From Chrysemys picta bellii (Eukaryota; Chordata; Testudines; Emydidae): a DNA stretch of 64,000 bases. The stretch covers positions 115,416,421-115,480,420 of the forward strand of contig NC_088792.1 of assembly GCF_011386835.1 (NCBI RefSeq), given 5' to 3'. The translations under genes and the position numbers were made by a program. Positions within the stretch are counted from its first letter, which is position 1, and every line of letters starts with the position of its first letter. Under the pieces are notes generated by a model that was not told the DNA's origin, searched no databases, and saw only the letters and a program-made list of their open reading frames with translations. Below are positions 35,387-48,098 of the stretch, in pieces.

Positions 35387-36589
35387 TCGGGGAGAGCTCA
35401 TTCAGATCCTGCTTACATCCCGGTAAATGTTCTGTTTATGACCTGGGGGCACAGTCTGTGCTGAGGGAAGGGTAGAGCAAGCCTTCCTCAGTAGCAGAAC
35501 ATTCCCCCTATGTATTCCTGGTCAGCTCTCCAGGCTGGTGGAGCAGTGTGTGGAGCCAGGTACTTGCCTCCTGCTCATCCGTCTCCACCTTTTGTGGGTG
35601 AGTATTGCCCAGAAGATGCATAGAGGGAGCAGTCCCTGCTCTGCTGGGAACATAGGGACTGCAATTATTCTTGTTGTTTTGGTACCTCTAACCTTTTATT
35701 TTTGAGCTCTACCCGCATTACATTTTAATAAGACTCTCAGTCCAAAACACTGTGGTGAGAGCTTTTTGTCTGTATGACTTATGCATCCAGTGCACTATGC
35801 TATTTCTGTAATGTCGCAGGACATGGTGTTTAGAAGGAGACCCATTCTTCCTCTAATATTCTTTCCCAGTTATTCTACATGTACTTATGCCAATGAGGTA
35901 TAATGATGTCAGAGCTATGCCTAATTAGCAAGAGATCCTCCTTGTTAAATCTCTTCTTCCTTCTCCTGTGTATTTCTTCTCGAGATTTCCTTGTAATAAG
36001 TCGATTGACTTCACGTGAAGTGACAAAGTGTCTTAGTTTAGAGGAAAGGAATAATTGAAATTCTTGTAAACTACTGTATGTTCCCTAATAAATTCATCAT
36101 AGGATAACCAAATCCCTATCCTGAAGATGTAAGATAACATATTTAGCTTTTTCTGTCATTTTCTCTTGCCATGTTAGTAATTCTGAAGATATTGGTGGGT
36201 GACTTAAGAGTAAGTGCTTTGTCGCATCAGGACATTGAAGTGCATGATTGTGTTCTGTGGATTTGCTTGGCTGAATAAAAGCACAAGTCTGGGTAAAACA
36301 GGGGACAAGACCTTAATTGTTGTTGTTTTACATTTGATTGTGCACCAGATTCCAGAAAGCAGGAACACCACTGGTTGAAGGGGGGGAAAAAACAACCACA
36401 ACCACTCCTCCCACAAATGCACCTCACTCTCCAGTCACCTTATATTTTGATTGCCACAGCTATTCTCATTAAAACTCAGACAGTTTTGACTTGCAAAGTC
36501 TGTTTGCCAGAGGTATTCAACCACTTTGTTTTTTCTATATTTTATTTATGACCGAAACAACCTTCTTTACTTTACAGTGGCATAGGGAA
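35387..36589. other. Unassigned sequence
   Basis: No gene or repeat recognised. Confidence 0.5.
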
Positions 36590-36595
36590 AGGTAG

Positions 36596-36888
36596 GAGAG
36601 AGGTCCTGGAGGCCAAATTTAGGCCACTAGGTAAGAGATTGAAGTCTAGGACCTCCATGTTATCATTCTTTGAAATAGTTTCAGTTCCACATGCAGTTAG
36701 ATGGGCAGAACTGCAGGGTCTCAATGCATGGATGAGATGATAGTGTAGAGAGAAGGGTTTTAGGTTTATTATAACCTGGAGAGTCTTTTGAGAAAGGAGG
36801 AGCCTATGCAGCAAGTATGGGCTCCACCTAAACCAAAACAGAACCAGACTGCTGGCGTGTAAAATTAAAAAGGTCATCGAGATGTTTT
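36596..36888 (+). pseudogene. CR1 ORF1, esterase-like C-terminus
   Basis: The plus frame reads VLEAKFRPLGKRLKSRTSM and later, after stops, EKGFRFIITW and YGLHLNQN.RTRLLACKIKKV. The last block corresponds to the Asp-x-x-His motif (DGLHLNxxG) of the SGNH esterase known in ORF1 of CR1-type LINEs, with Tyr in place of the Asp. ORF1 proteins help bind and carry the LINE RNA. Three stops occur within about 100 codons. The rest of ORF1 is absent because of 5' truncation. Confidence 0.7.
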
Positions 36889-37109
36889 AAAACTAAAGTC
36901 TGGGGGAAAGCTGACAGCTGTGGAGGAGCATGTGATTTGGCTAGATACATCCCATAGTGGAGGATCTATTAACAGGGATTCTCTACATCCTAGTAAAGAG
37001 GAGAGGATGGAAGGTGATAAAGTACAGGTAGGAACTGAAGAGAAACAGTCAAATGAAAAATAGACCCTTTAAATTATATCACATCAAGAAAGACCACTAA
37101 AGAGACAAA

Positions 37110-37760
37110 TTTTGAAAGTGCTTGTGTATAAATGCTAGAAGTCTAAACCCTAAGATGGATGAACTTGAGTGCCTGGTAGTATACGAGGTTATTGATCTAA
37201 TAGGCTTCACAGAAACTTGGTGGAATGATGACAATCAATGGGACATGGTAATAGCAGGGTACAAAATAAATAGGAATGGCAGAGTAGGCCATGCTGCTGG
37301 GGAGGTGGAACTATATGTGAAAGAAAGCATAGAGTCAAATATAGTGAAAATCTTAAATGAATTAAACGGCACCGTAGAATCTTTATGGATAGAAATTTCA
37401 TGCTTTAGTAATAAGAATATAGCAGTAGGAATATACTACCAACTACCTGATCAGGATGGTGATGGTGACTGTGAAATGCTCAGGGAGATTAGAGAAGCTA
37501 TAAAAATAGAAAACTCAACAATAATAGGGGATTTCAAATATCCCCATATTGACTGGAACGTGTCACCCCTGGATGGGATGCAAACATAAAGTTTCTAGAC
37601 ACCATAAATGATTGCTTCTTGGAGCAGCTAGTCCTGGAACCCACAAGGGGGGAGAGAATTCTTGATTTTAGTCCTAAGTGGAGCACAGGATCTACTCCAA
37701 GAGGTGAATATAACAAACTGGTGGGTAATACCGACCATAATATAATTGAATTTTAAAATC
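37110..37760 (+). pseudogene. CR1 ORF2 endonuclease domain
   Basis: Apurinic/apyrimidinic-type endonuclease that nicks target DNA. The frame 37122-37589 shows NARSLNPKMDEL near the start, then IGFTETWWND (the catalytic ETWW block; ITETWW is the usual form), and IIGDFKYPHIDWN (the GDFN-like block, with Lys where Asn is usual). A stop and frame change at about 37589 are followed by the expected continuation (FLDTINDCFLEQLV, then NTDHNIIEF near 37725). Length is right for the domain but a nuclease-motif residue is altered. Confidence 0.88.
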
Positions 37761-37849
37761 AAGTGGGGGAGGTGGGAGGGAGGGAAACGCCAAAGAAGCC
37801 CACACAGTAGCATTTAACTTTAGAAGGGGAACTACACAAAAATGGGGAA

Positions 37850-38880
37850 GCTAGGGGCCACTGGATGATTGAGGTGTTAAAGGAGCACTCAAGGAAGACA
37901 AGGCGGTTGCAGAGAAGCTAAATGAATCCTTTGCGTCGATCTTCAGTGCAGAAGATGTTAGGGAGATCCCTACACCAGAGCCATTGTTTTTAGGTGACAA
38001 ATCTGAGGAACTGTCCCTGATTGAGGTGCCAATAGAAGAGGTTTTGGAACAAATTGGTAAATTAAACATCAATAAGTAACCAGGATCAGATGGTATTCAC
38101 CCAAGAGTTCTGAAGAAACTCAAATTTGAAACTGCAGAACTATTAACTGTGGTATGTAACCTATTATTTACATCTGCTTCTGTACCAGATGACTGGAGGA
38201 TAGCTAATGTGATGACAGTTTTTTAAAAAGTCTCCTGAGGCAATCCTGACAATTATAAGCCGGTAAGCCTGACTTCTAGTACCAGGCAAATTGGTTTAAA
38301 ACTATAGTAAAGAACAGAATTATCAGAGACCTAGATGAACACGATATGTTGGGGAAGAGTCAACATGACTTTTGTAAAGGGAAATCATATCTCTTCAATC
38401 TATTAGAATTCTTTGATGGGTCAAGTACTTGGACTTTCAGAAAGCCTTTGATAAGATCCCTTACCAAAGCCTTGTAAGCAAAGTAAGCAGTCATGGGAGA
38501 ACAGGGAAAGTCCTGTCATGGATCACTAACTTGTTAAACGAGAAGAAACAAAGAGTAGGAATAACTGGTCAGTTTTCAGAATGGAGAGAGGTAAATAGTA
38601 GTGTCCCCCAGGGACCTGTACTGGGACCAGTGCTGTTCAACATATTCATAAATTATCTGGAAAAAGGGGTAAAAAGTGAGGTGGCAAAATTTGCAGATGA
38701 TTCAAAATTACTCAAGATAGGCAAGTCCAAAGCTGAATGCGAAGAGTTACAAAGGGATCTTACAAAACTGGGTGACTGGTCAACAGAATGGTTGATAAAA
38801 TTCAGTGTTGATCAATGCAAAGTAATGCAGATTGGAAAATATAATCCCAACTATACATACAAAATGATGATGGGGTTTTA
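37850..38880 (+). pseudogene. CR1 ORF2 reverse transcriptase, main part
   Basis: Copies the LINE RNA at the nicked target. Early blocks are broken (KLNESFASIFSAEDV near 37915 and PGSDGIHPRVLKK near 38080, with stops between). The frame 38429-38881 is open for 150 codons: DFQKAFDKIPY (motif A with catalytic Asp), SVPQGPVLGPVLFNIFIN, and KFADDSKLL (FADD box, both Asp kept). The frame then runs into a solo LTR at 38897. The thumb region resumes after it at 39412, with motifs such as LEKVQRRIAKMIKGMEQL near 39615. Confidence 0.9.
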
Positions 38881-38896
38881 AATTAGCTATTACCAC

Positions 38897-39406
38897 TGTG
38901 ACATTCCCCTCTGGTGTTACGTGGACCAGTGATCTGCTAGGTCACTCCATCCTTGACTCTAGGAGCCAGCCTTACCCTGCTCTGCTGTGAGAACCCCCAC
39001 TCCTGGGCTGTTCACGCACAGCCTCTGGCATGTCAGCTGCTCCCAGCCACTTGCAACTTAATGACCCTAGCCAATATCTCCGGTCCCAGACACAACTCTA
39101 GGAACCTCCGTCTTGCAGTGTCCAGTTATGGCCGCTGGATGCTGTAAGCTTATATGAGTTTGTCAATTTAACAAAGAAATTGATATGTACCAGGCTTGTT
39201 ATCCCAAGGGGACTCTCTGACATGCTTCAAACCAAATATGCTGCTTCAGGTAGAATAAACAAATACATTTATTAACTACAAAAGATAGATTTTAAGTGAT
39301 TATAAGTCAAAGCATAACAAATCAGATTTGGTCAAATGAAATAAAAGCAAAACACATTCTAAGTTGATCTTAACACTTCCAATGTCCTTACAAACTTCAC
39401 TTCACA
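38897..39406. mobile_element. Solo LTR inserted in CR1 RT
   Basis: Starts TGTGACATTCCCC and ends CACTTCACA, flanked by the 5-bp duplication ACCAC (38892-38896 and 39407-39411). CR1 sequence reads straight across if the insert is removed. AATAAA at 39254-39259. No internal genes, so it arose by recombination between two LTRs. Confidence 0.88.
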
Positions 39407-39801
39407 ACCACTCAAGAAAGAGCTCTTGGAGTCATTGTGGATAGTTCTGTGAAAACATCTGCTCAAAAAAGCCAACAGAATCTTAGGAACCACTATGAAA
39501 GGGATAGATAACAAGACAGAAAATATCATATTGCCTCCATATAAATCCATGGTACACCCACACCTTGAATACTGTGTGCAGTTCTGATTGCCCTATTTCA
39601 AAAGATGTATTGGAATTGGAAAAGGTACAGAGAAGGATAGCAAAAATGATTAAGGGTATGGAACAGCTGTCATATGAGGAGAGTTTAAAAAGACTGGGAC
39701 TTTTCAGCTTGGAAAAGAGGCAACTAAGCGGGGATATGATAGAGGTCTATAAAATCATGGATGATATGGAGAAAGTGCATAAGGAAATGTTATTTACCCT
39801 T

Positions 39802-40487
39802 TGTGACAGGGCATACCAGATCCTCTGAGGCCCCCAGCTAGAGGCCTCATGGTCCTGCAACACCCACCCCAAAAGAGGGCAGTGGAGAGGGTCCTCCAAA
39901 CTGCCTAGAGAGGCTATGTGGGAAACAGCCAATCAGGGTCCAGCAGCCTAGTATAAGAAGAGCTGCAGGGCCAGAGGGAGTTCAGTTCCTTGCTGGAGCT
40001 GTAGGAGTGTGGATGGTCCCCAGATAGGGCAATGCTGCCCAAAGCTGGGGGAAGTGAGAAGGAGCCCTGAGTTGATTGCTGGGACTCCATTAGGACAAGG
40101 CTCTGAAGTAAGGGTGAAGATGGCACGGGGCCATAGGGAAGTGGCCCAGGGAATTAGAGAAGCCATGCAAAATAGTTAAAGGGACACAGCTGTGATCTAC
40201 AGGGTCCCTGGGCTGGGACCCGGAGTAGTGGGCAGACCCAGGACCCCCCATTAGCCACTGGGGGAAAGTGGCCTGGTCATTGAGGCACCGCAGAGGGGGA
40301 ACTGAACTATAGTGGCTCAGCTGGAGAGCTGTAGCTATGAAGACCCAAGAGGGCGAAGATATTGTCCCTGCTCTGGTATAGAGCAGTACCCCAAGGCTCC
40401 CCTCCTGGAGACAGTCACCGAGAGAGTGTGCAGGCGCATGCACTCGGCCAAGGGGGTGCTCATGAGAGGTGAGTGCATCCTGTTACA
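39802..40487 (+). mobile_element. Solo LTR inserted in CR1 3' region
   Basis: Starts TGTGACAGG and ends CCTGTTACA (inverted ends, one mismatch). The flanks are CCCTT on the left and CCCCTT on the right, a 5-bp duplication with one extra C. A CCAAT-type 'cagccaatcaggg' (near 39926) and a TATA-like 'gtataagaag' (near 39951) give plus orientation for the promoter. CR1 continues on both sides. Confidence 0.87.
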
Positions 40488-40897
40488 CCCCTTTGCATAA
40501 CAAATGAACTAGGGGTCACCCAATGAAATTAATAGGCAGGAGGTTTAAAACCAACAAAAGAAAGTATTTCTTCATACAACGAGCAGTCAACCCTTAGAAC
40601 TCATTGCCAGGGTGTACTGTGAAAAGGTTCAAAAAAGAATTAGTTACGTTCATAGAGGATAGGTCCATCAATGGCCATTAGCCAACATGGTCAGGGATGA
40701 AACCCCATGCTCTGGGTGTTCCTAAGCCTCTGACTGCCAAATACTTGAATGGACAACCAGGGATGTATCACTTGATGATTGCCTTGTTCTGTTTATTCCC
40801 TTTTAAGCATCTGGCATTGGCCACTGTTGGAAGACAGGATACTGGGCAAGATTGACCGTTGGTCTGACCCAGTATGGCCATTCTTATGTTTTTGTGT

Positions 40898-42155
40898 TAT
40901 ATACTATTAAGTTTTGTTATGACTCCAGAAACCTAGGAATGAAAATTCACAGCATATGTATGATTCCTGTAAATATACTGAAAACTTCATCTTGCAGACA
41001 GATAGGGAGGGAAAGCAAGCATATGCTGATACTTATGCGCTAGCGCGTGCGCATATTTATAAAGTGTTAACATTGGCATATGAAAGAATGAATCATCAGC
41101 AAACACTAATAAAGTTCCTTTTTATTTCTACATTTACACCACAGCTATTAATTTTCTCTGTTATAACAGCCTGTCTGATAAAAGATCTCTTCACATCAAC
41201 TCCTAATTATATCACATACACTAACACAGTAAGTACTAAATACCCAAATTTTCTCTCTCCTCCCCTAGCTCCAAGGATGATGTCCTGGAACAAAGGACTC
41301 TTCTTGGCCTGGTACTTCCCATGCAGCCAAATCTCTCCAACTCCCACTCTCGGGTTGGAAATTGGATTCAAGTTCATTTGAGCTGGTGTCACTTTTATGT
41401 TGTGAGAAAATTTGGGTGTAGTTCAGTTTGCTAAACTTTGTTCACTCAACACTAGACTGTGACTGATCAGATTTTTATTGGTAAATGTTGATTCCACCAT
41501 ATGCGCATAAACTGACAAATATTTCCATTGATGATGATAAAATTGTACAGATAGGCAAAGAAAAATGCTGCTTGAAAACTTAATTTGATTTACTTTGTAT
41601 ATTGTGAAATAGGATGTTGAGAATTTGTTTTAACCGTTACAAAGCTTTAATTTTTTGAAATGGATGTCTCATTAAATAATTTTTGTCTGATCTGCCCTGT
41701 GGTCTGGCTCCCTCATAATTTCCCACAACTGTGAAAATTTGAACTGATAAAGATTTAAAAAATATATATACACCCATAATTTTGGGTAAGTGAAGATTTA
41801 AATAAAAAATTTAAAAAGTGCTCAAAAATAAACATTGCTATTCTCTGTCGATGAGAAAAATTGAATTCTGCCAAGCCCACCCATCACATAGCCTTAATGA
41901 TAGCTTGATTACAGATTTGTGCCCAGTTTGGGCACCACTTGCTCTTTGGCTCTGTGTGTGTGAGAGAGAGCGCTCCCATTAGACCACTTCTATACTTACT
42001 GTTCTGTTGAAAAATAATAAACCCCTCTTCCCCAAAATAAAACCACCCCTTCTTATGAATTTAATATGCAGATTTTAAGCCAGATTCTTTCCTTCTCTTG
42101 CAGCCACTTTTTGCCTCTGAGATGCTGCAAAGCGGCAAGAATCTAACCCTAACTG
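40898..42155. other. Unassigned sequence
   Basis: AT-rich. The open frame 40956-41381 has no recognisable domain. No repeat boundary seen. Confidence 0.45.
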
Positions 42156-42160
42156 GCCAT

Positions 42161-44508
42161 TGTGACACTTCCCACTTTCCAACTCCACCAGCCATGAGCA
42201 ACACAAGCACTCTCCTCTACACCTACACAGACCCTTTTCTCACTCTAAAGGTTGGCAATACACACACTCCAACTTCCGAGTCTCCCTTGAGTGTCCAGTC
42301 CTTGGTCCACTGGACACTCGCATTATTCACTGCTCCCCCAAGAAGTAACCCCAGTTTACCAGTTAACCTCAGATCACAACTCCACTTAACACAAAGCACA
42401 TAATAATCCTTTTACTTGCTTTCACTATAAACGTATCTAACAAAGTATCAAGATTCAAGTGCTTGCAAGTAAAAGTATTGCAAACAAACCGGTATGTATA
42501 AAATAAAATCCATAAAACACATCCTGGACTTACTTAGCTAGATACTTTGTCTTACAGCAGTGCTCACCCCCGAAACCCTTCTAGCATTTTACAGCTAGTG
42601 TTGACTGTGACCATCCATTCATCTATCTAATCCCCTGTTCACTTGCCTTCTCAGTGAAGGGTTCTGCATGTTTCTTTGCGTTCCTTGATATACAAGACTA
42701 ATCCTTTGACCTTAGTCATAAACAGGATGCCCCCTGCTGATTATTTTTCTACCTGTATACTCCTTTCTTATAGATTTCACAATCTCTTAATCAGGGCCGG
42801 CTCTAGACACCAGCAAAGCAAGCAGTTGCTTGGGGCAGCAAATTTGCAGGGGCGCAAGAATCCAGCATGGGAGCTGAGAACCAACCGGGGGGCCTGGGAG
42901 CTGTAGTTCCTTGGTTAGCTCCCTGCCTATAGAGCCAGCCCTGGAGCAGGGAAAGAACTACATTTCTCAGAATTCCCTTGGCTGAAATTAACAGGAAAGG
43001 GAGGGGGAAGGAGTGTGGAACTGAAACCTCATGCTGCAGCTTGCTGTAAATGGTAGGGACAGAGCCTGCTCTAGGTTTTTTGCTGTCTTCCCCCCCCCCC
43101 AGCCCTGGGCTCCCCCCGCACTTCCGTGTTGCTTCAGCCCTGGGCTCTCCCCTCACCCGCATCTCCTGTCGCCCCAGCTCTGGCCCCCATCCGCATCTCC
43201 TGCCGCCCCAGCCCTGGGCTCTTCCTCCCCCTCACCCCCACCCTCTGCTGCCCCAGCTCTGGCCCCCACCTGCACCTCTTGCTGCCCCAGCCCGGGGCTC
43301 TCCCCCAAAGAAAGAATTGGGTGGACTAAATGGACAGTGCCCCTCTCTATCTGAAGCCTAGCAAGGGAGGTACGTGGATCCCACTAGAATTTAAAATGAA
43401 AAGTAAGGGAGGGGAGGCTCTGGACCTGGGCAGCTTTAGATACAGTACCAGGCATGTAGGAGGATTTCCACTTCTGAGCCATGGAAGCAGAAATTGACTT
43501 TTCCTTTCCTGATTTAGCTAATATTCAGAAAGGGAATCTAGCACCTGCCTTCCAGATTTGAACACCCTCAAAATTCAGGAGAGCTCAAGCTCAATTTGGG
43601 CAGCTGTTACTTCATTTCTCCCAAATCAAATATACTGATCCACTGTAACCTGCTGTAGAAAAAGTAGAATTGAGCAAGAAATGCTTCCCAGTGGTTATTA
43701 GGAATGGAATTGCTATTTTCAACAGCCATTGCTTTTTTTTTTTTTTTTTAGTTTTAGTTTTATTTGTTTAAAAGGAAGACAGTGATATTGCATTGGCAAA
43801 TTCTCCATAGAAACAAAGAATGGAACAAAATAATAATAAAGGCCCCTCAACTTTTCCTCATTTATGTAGGACAGTCTTATAATATGCATCCAGATAGCCT
43901 TCAATCACACAAGCTGAAAATTGTTCCACTTTACTGCAATTCTGTAACCATATGGGAACTAATCCTGTCTGTGTTCTGTGCACATCCAAAATTACTGCTG
44001 AATGACCCGCCCTGGGAGCGAGTTACCAGTGACCCAGGGCTGCGGCGGCAGGAGGGTGCAGTTGGGGGGGGGGGGAGAGAGAGAGAGACCAGGGCTGGGG
44101 TGGGAGGGGGGTAGCTAAAATTTTTTTTGCTTGGGGCAGCAAAAAACCTAGAGCCGGCCCTGCTCTTAATCACTCTCTGTCTAGTATACAAATAGGCTCA
44201 GATTGTGAGGCACACAATAACAATGACCATGTCTGAAAGGAGCCTGTCTGAGGCATGTCACCTCCTACTTACCTGCCTTAACTCCCGGGCTTTGAGAGAG
44301 TTATTTCCAGTCTGGATACATAACTCCTTAAATATTATTGTAATGATTATGATGACCAGTGGGCTACTGGCTCTAGATTTGAATTCCACCTTTGAATTCT
44401 ACCTTTTGGTGATTTAATAAGCGTATATCTGACCCAGGGGATCTCAGTAAAACTCTATGCATTCACTGTGCACTCTGCCATTTGGCAACAAGAAGTCCCT
44501 GGGTCACA
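42161..44508. mobile_element. Solo LTR, split by a nested hAT
   Basis: Starts TGTGACACTTCCC and ends GGGTCACA, flanked by GCCAT (42156-42160 and 44509-44513). Without the hAT and its duplicated 8 bp the LTR is about 970 bp. The TGTGAC/GTCACA ends match the two solo LTRs in the CR1, suggesting related families. Confidence 0.78.
42792..44162. mobile_element. hAT non-autonomous element, 1.37 kb
   Basis: Perfect 8-bp TSD CTCTTAAT (42784-42791 and 44163-44170) and perfect 15-bp inverted ends, CAGGGCCGGCTCTAG and CTAGAGCCGGCCCTG. Interior features: a C-rich stretch with degenerate 'cagccctgggctct' repeats (43090-43310), a T-run (43733-43751) and a G/GA run (44066-44089). No transposase, so it depended on an autonomous hAT elsewhere. 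Confidence 0.95.
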
Positions 44509-44513
44509 GCCAT

Positions 44514-47024
44514 CTGAGAATTGTTTCAGCGTTCAGGCACTCTCAGTTGGCATAAGGCCAATATTGCCGGCTTCTTCACTACTACCCCCACCCTGTTGGA
44601 GGTTATGAGTCATGGGCAGGAGGAAGCATACATGCACTCAACTGGTATATGGTCCCTTGAGAACCTTAGCCAGCCGGCTGGGATCGAAGCAGATAGAAAA
44701 CCAAAGAATGAGTTACAGTTCTCTGATATACCTCACCATGCTGTGACTCTATTGTTTTGGTTGGATCTGAAACTGAAAGAGGCCTATAATCTGGTTCCGA
44801 TTTATATGAAGGTGAAATCTTGTGATATCGGCCCTAAAGGAGCAGCAGGGAGGGAATTCTTCAAATTCAAACTCAAACTAATCCTGGCAGGTTTACTTCA
44901 TTTCCAACTACAATGAGCTGAACTGCAGGCTTCAAATCAGATGAACAATGAATCTGCTATTTCTCTTCTGTATTGCTTTCTTTTCTCTGTGTCTTTCTTT
45001 TATTTTTCTCTCACTTTAGTCTTATTAGTCTTTTAAATGCATCGTGCAGGCCCTCCAGAGGGAGTATCCTGCATAGCACAGCGTATGTATGTATTACTAG
45101 GACTTGGGTAATCCTTGAAGATTTCAATTCACCCTGGAGATTTATCAGGCTCAAGTTCTAAAGAACACAGGTCCCAGAAGAATGCCAGCTTCCTCATCTG
45201 TGCCCCAGTTCCAGGCTTTGGATACGTACAATATGTCTAGTCTTGTTTAATAGGTCTATGTATGACAAATGAGAAAAATACAAGAATATCCAATTGCTAA
45301 TATGGTCTTTAGATTTCTGTTTGCATCTGAGCTGCTCTGTGTAGATTTTGTTTGAGGTTGGTTCAGAGAGTGGTAGAAAGCTATTCATGTCAAAAGGTAA
45401 TATCTGAAGGGATATTTCTTGCTGTCATCTTGCAGGAGATAAAGGATTACTGAAACCTGCAGTCAAGATATGGCAGCTGAAAATAAGATATGATGAGAAA
45501 GCGAAGCCCACCTCATTTTCACAGTTATCCATATTCAACAAAGTTACATTTTGAAGACCTGTAGACTTTTCTTTCTTTTCTTGTTGGTGAAATTCGAACA
45601 GGAAATGGAGAACTTTGTGTCCTTCTCGTATGGTAGTTCAGGTCCTTACAGTACGTAAGTTTGTATTGTTAGCTCCGAGCCTTTTTTCCATGTGTGAGCA
45701 TCTAATTTGCACTATAATGGAGTACTTCATGCCACTCCTCCATTATCTGCCTAAAATATATATAGATATAGGAGAGAAGAAGAGAGCTTGAGAAATGCAC
45801 TGTTTTCTGAGACCTTTCGCCACTTCAAATATATTCACTAATTATATACTTTGAAATGAAACATCTTGGAGTGAGTTGATCTTATCACTGTTTTTCCGTG
45901 TATCCATCCCTGCAACTATCTCAGCTAAAAAGCAAATGAAGATTTGCTTCTGACTTTTTTCACAAGTTGGAGGTAATAATTCAGCAATAACACATCAGAG
46001 GCATTGTATGACTTAGGTTTATTGCATACCAAAGGTGTCCTAGGAGGCGCAAAGCTAGTTTCCTTCAACCTGAAAATTCACCTGTACTCTAGAAAATACA
46101 TACTTGAAGTGTCCTATTGCAATTGTAAAATGGAAGGTAAAGAAAAATAGGGTTTGGAGATTTTTGACCTGAGTATTTATTTAGAATTGTGGCAGTAATA
46201 AAATTACTGGCATATTCAGTAAACTAGTTCTGGAGCCAGTCTATAAAGTGTTATACTGAAAAGACAGTCAATACAATTTTGAAGTTATGATCATTCCTAA
46301 CTTAGGAGCAGAAATACTGCACAGGGAATGAATAGTCTGAGCCACATTTGCCAGCTAAAGTAACAGTGACTGTAAATTATATGGTCTCTCAACATACAGA
46401 TTGCATAGGCCTCTGAGAAGCATACCAGTTTATGTACAAAGTGCTGGATAAAGTGGAAATGGACCTCTGAATAACATTTCAGGTTCCTCTGTAGTCAGCA
46501 GCTAGAGAGACTTCAAATGCTTGGCTGGCTTTAGAACGAAGCTTTTCTACAGATGATTTCACACAAATAGTTTAATATTTGTCAAGAATAGCAAGACTAA
46601 CATGGCTAGAGTCATATTCCACAGCAGGCCCTGCACTACTGGGGTAGGGGGTCAAAGGAGGCGTTTGCCTCAAAAAATGATCTTCAAGGTGCCCCAAATT
46701 ATTGTCAAAGGTCAATATATGTCCAAAATTATCCAACGTTAAGCAGTGGAGCAGCAGCTATTGGATTATAAGCGGAATCGGAGAAGGATTTCCTATTGAT
46801 ATCCTAGCACCAAGAGCTGAGGAGCATGTCGATTCGCTGATTATAGACACAGTTTTAATAAAAACATTTGGCTTCTTAAAATCTTAAGATTCCCTTTAAA
46901 GACAGAGCAAGTCTTGTTTATCCAGAACGTTGCAGGGAAATCACTGAATTTGTTTTTACTATAACTGGTCTTGGAGTCAGCTATTCATTGTCTTAAGTTT
47001 TGAATATCATTTATTTTACCATGG
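44514..47024. other. Unassigned sequence
   Basis: An open frame of about 130 codons (44521-44916) follows the LTR but has no ATG at its start and no recognisable domain. Nothing else identified. Confidence 0.45.
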
Positions 47025-47130
47025 CACCTAGGAGCACTAGTCATGGAGCACTGCCCCATTGGGTTAAGTGCTGAAAAAACACGACAAATCCAGTCCCTGC
47101 CTGCCCCAGAGAGCTTACAGTCTCAGTCCC
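47025..47130. repeat. Old interspersed repeat fragment, family not named
   Basis: The phrases 'ggcacctaggagcactagtc', 'ccattgggttaagtgctg' and 'cagagagcttacagtct' in this order are a familiar amniote repeat signature. I cannot name the family with confidence. Confidence 0.45.
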
Positions 47131-48090
47131 TCTCCCATCTGGTTTCACTCCCTTTTGCAAGCACTAGAAGGGAGAATGATTCAAGATCCTCTCTCCTTTA
47201 AAGAACTACCTTTGAAGTGTAGAGGTGTAGCCTAGGGTGCTAGTTTCTTGTCCCACTGAAGGCTTGATCCTGCTCCCATTGAAGTAAAAAATACAAATAA
47301 AACCAAACAAATCAAAACAAAACACATGTGGTTGAACCAAGACACTCTACCACTCTGGGGAGAGGGTGAAAGAACAAATACCACATGACAAATGTGTAGT
47401 CACATTGCTTAGCACATGACTGCATAGTGCTCAGATGCTACGGTGTAAGAACCTCTCTAAAACAGAATAGAATGGCAACACACTCATTGATTTCTTTGGG
47501 GTAGGATCAAGCCCTAAACGAGAAGTAATGTTTCTGGGAGAGGATAGGAAGCAGTGTCCAGCTCCTTGCAAGAAAGAACAGGTCTGTGAGGTGAGGCTCC
47601 TGAGCTCTTTGCCCCCTCCAAAGGAATGTTTGGCTGTAGGCTGAGAAACACGGTGGGGTGGGCTCTGCTATTGTATTTGTGTTGCTGCAGATCTAGAACA
47701 CCTGCATTTCCTTTGCCTGGCACCTACTGTCTCTGACCCCTGGAACCAGATTTCTCCTAGTTAACTTGTTGGGTGTCAGTGATGATGTCTAGCATGGAAT
47801 ATTTCCCTCTTAATGTGTGTTCTCCCTCCCCCTTAATAGTGCATATCTACTAACTAGTGAGGGACCTTAGCAGCAAAGTTAGACTGAGGATCCAGACTCT
47901 CCTGGTGGTAGGGCATATTAGGATAGGTGGATTTTTATCAGGTCCACCATGCCATAGGTTTGTTTTCAAGGGGAAAAAACACCAATGCTTAATAGAACAG
48001 GCTGCAAGAAAGGAGTGATCTGATTGCTTAACAACCCTTCCAGCTTTTGTGGATAAGGGCAACACTAGAAGCACAGGCCAGAGATTGTTA
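47131..48090. other. Unassigned sequence
   Basis: No gene or repeat boundary recognised. Confidence 0.45.
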
Positions 48091-48098
48091 GCTATAGC

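Larger units (their letters stand above)
36590..40897 (+). mobile_element. CR1 LINE, long copy, interrupted by two solo LTRs
   Basis: Plus-oriented and about 3.1 kb without the insertions. Order: C-terminal part of ORF1 (esterase-like), linker, ORF2 apurinic-type endonuclease, reverse transcriptase, 3' UTR and the common CR1 3' end ('cagtatggccattcttatgt'). The LTRs at 38897-39406 and 39802-40487 sit inside RT and its 3' flank, and CR1 sequence resumes without loss on either side. 5' truncated in ORF1. All ORFs are broken. Confidence 0.92.

Noticed and set aside
34886..35401. 171-codon minus-strand open frame
   Set aside because: It runs through a hAT element with perfect TSDs and crosses both its edges; no domain.
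43031..43361. Three overlapping plus-strand Pro-rich frames
   Set aside because: They arise from degenerate C-rich repeats within the hAT at 42792-44162.
44521..44916. 131-codon open frame after the solo LTR
   Set aside because: It begins at TTG, not ATG, and shows no domain, splice context or repeat match.
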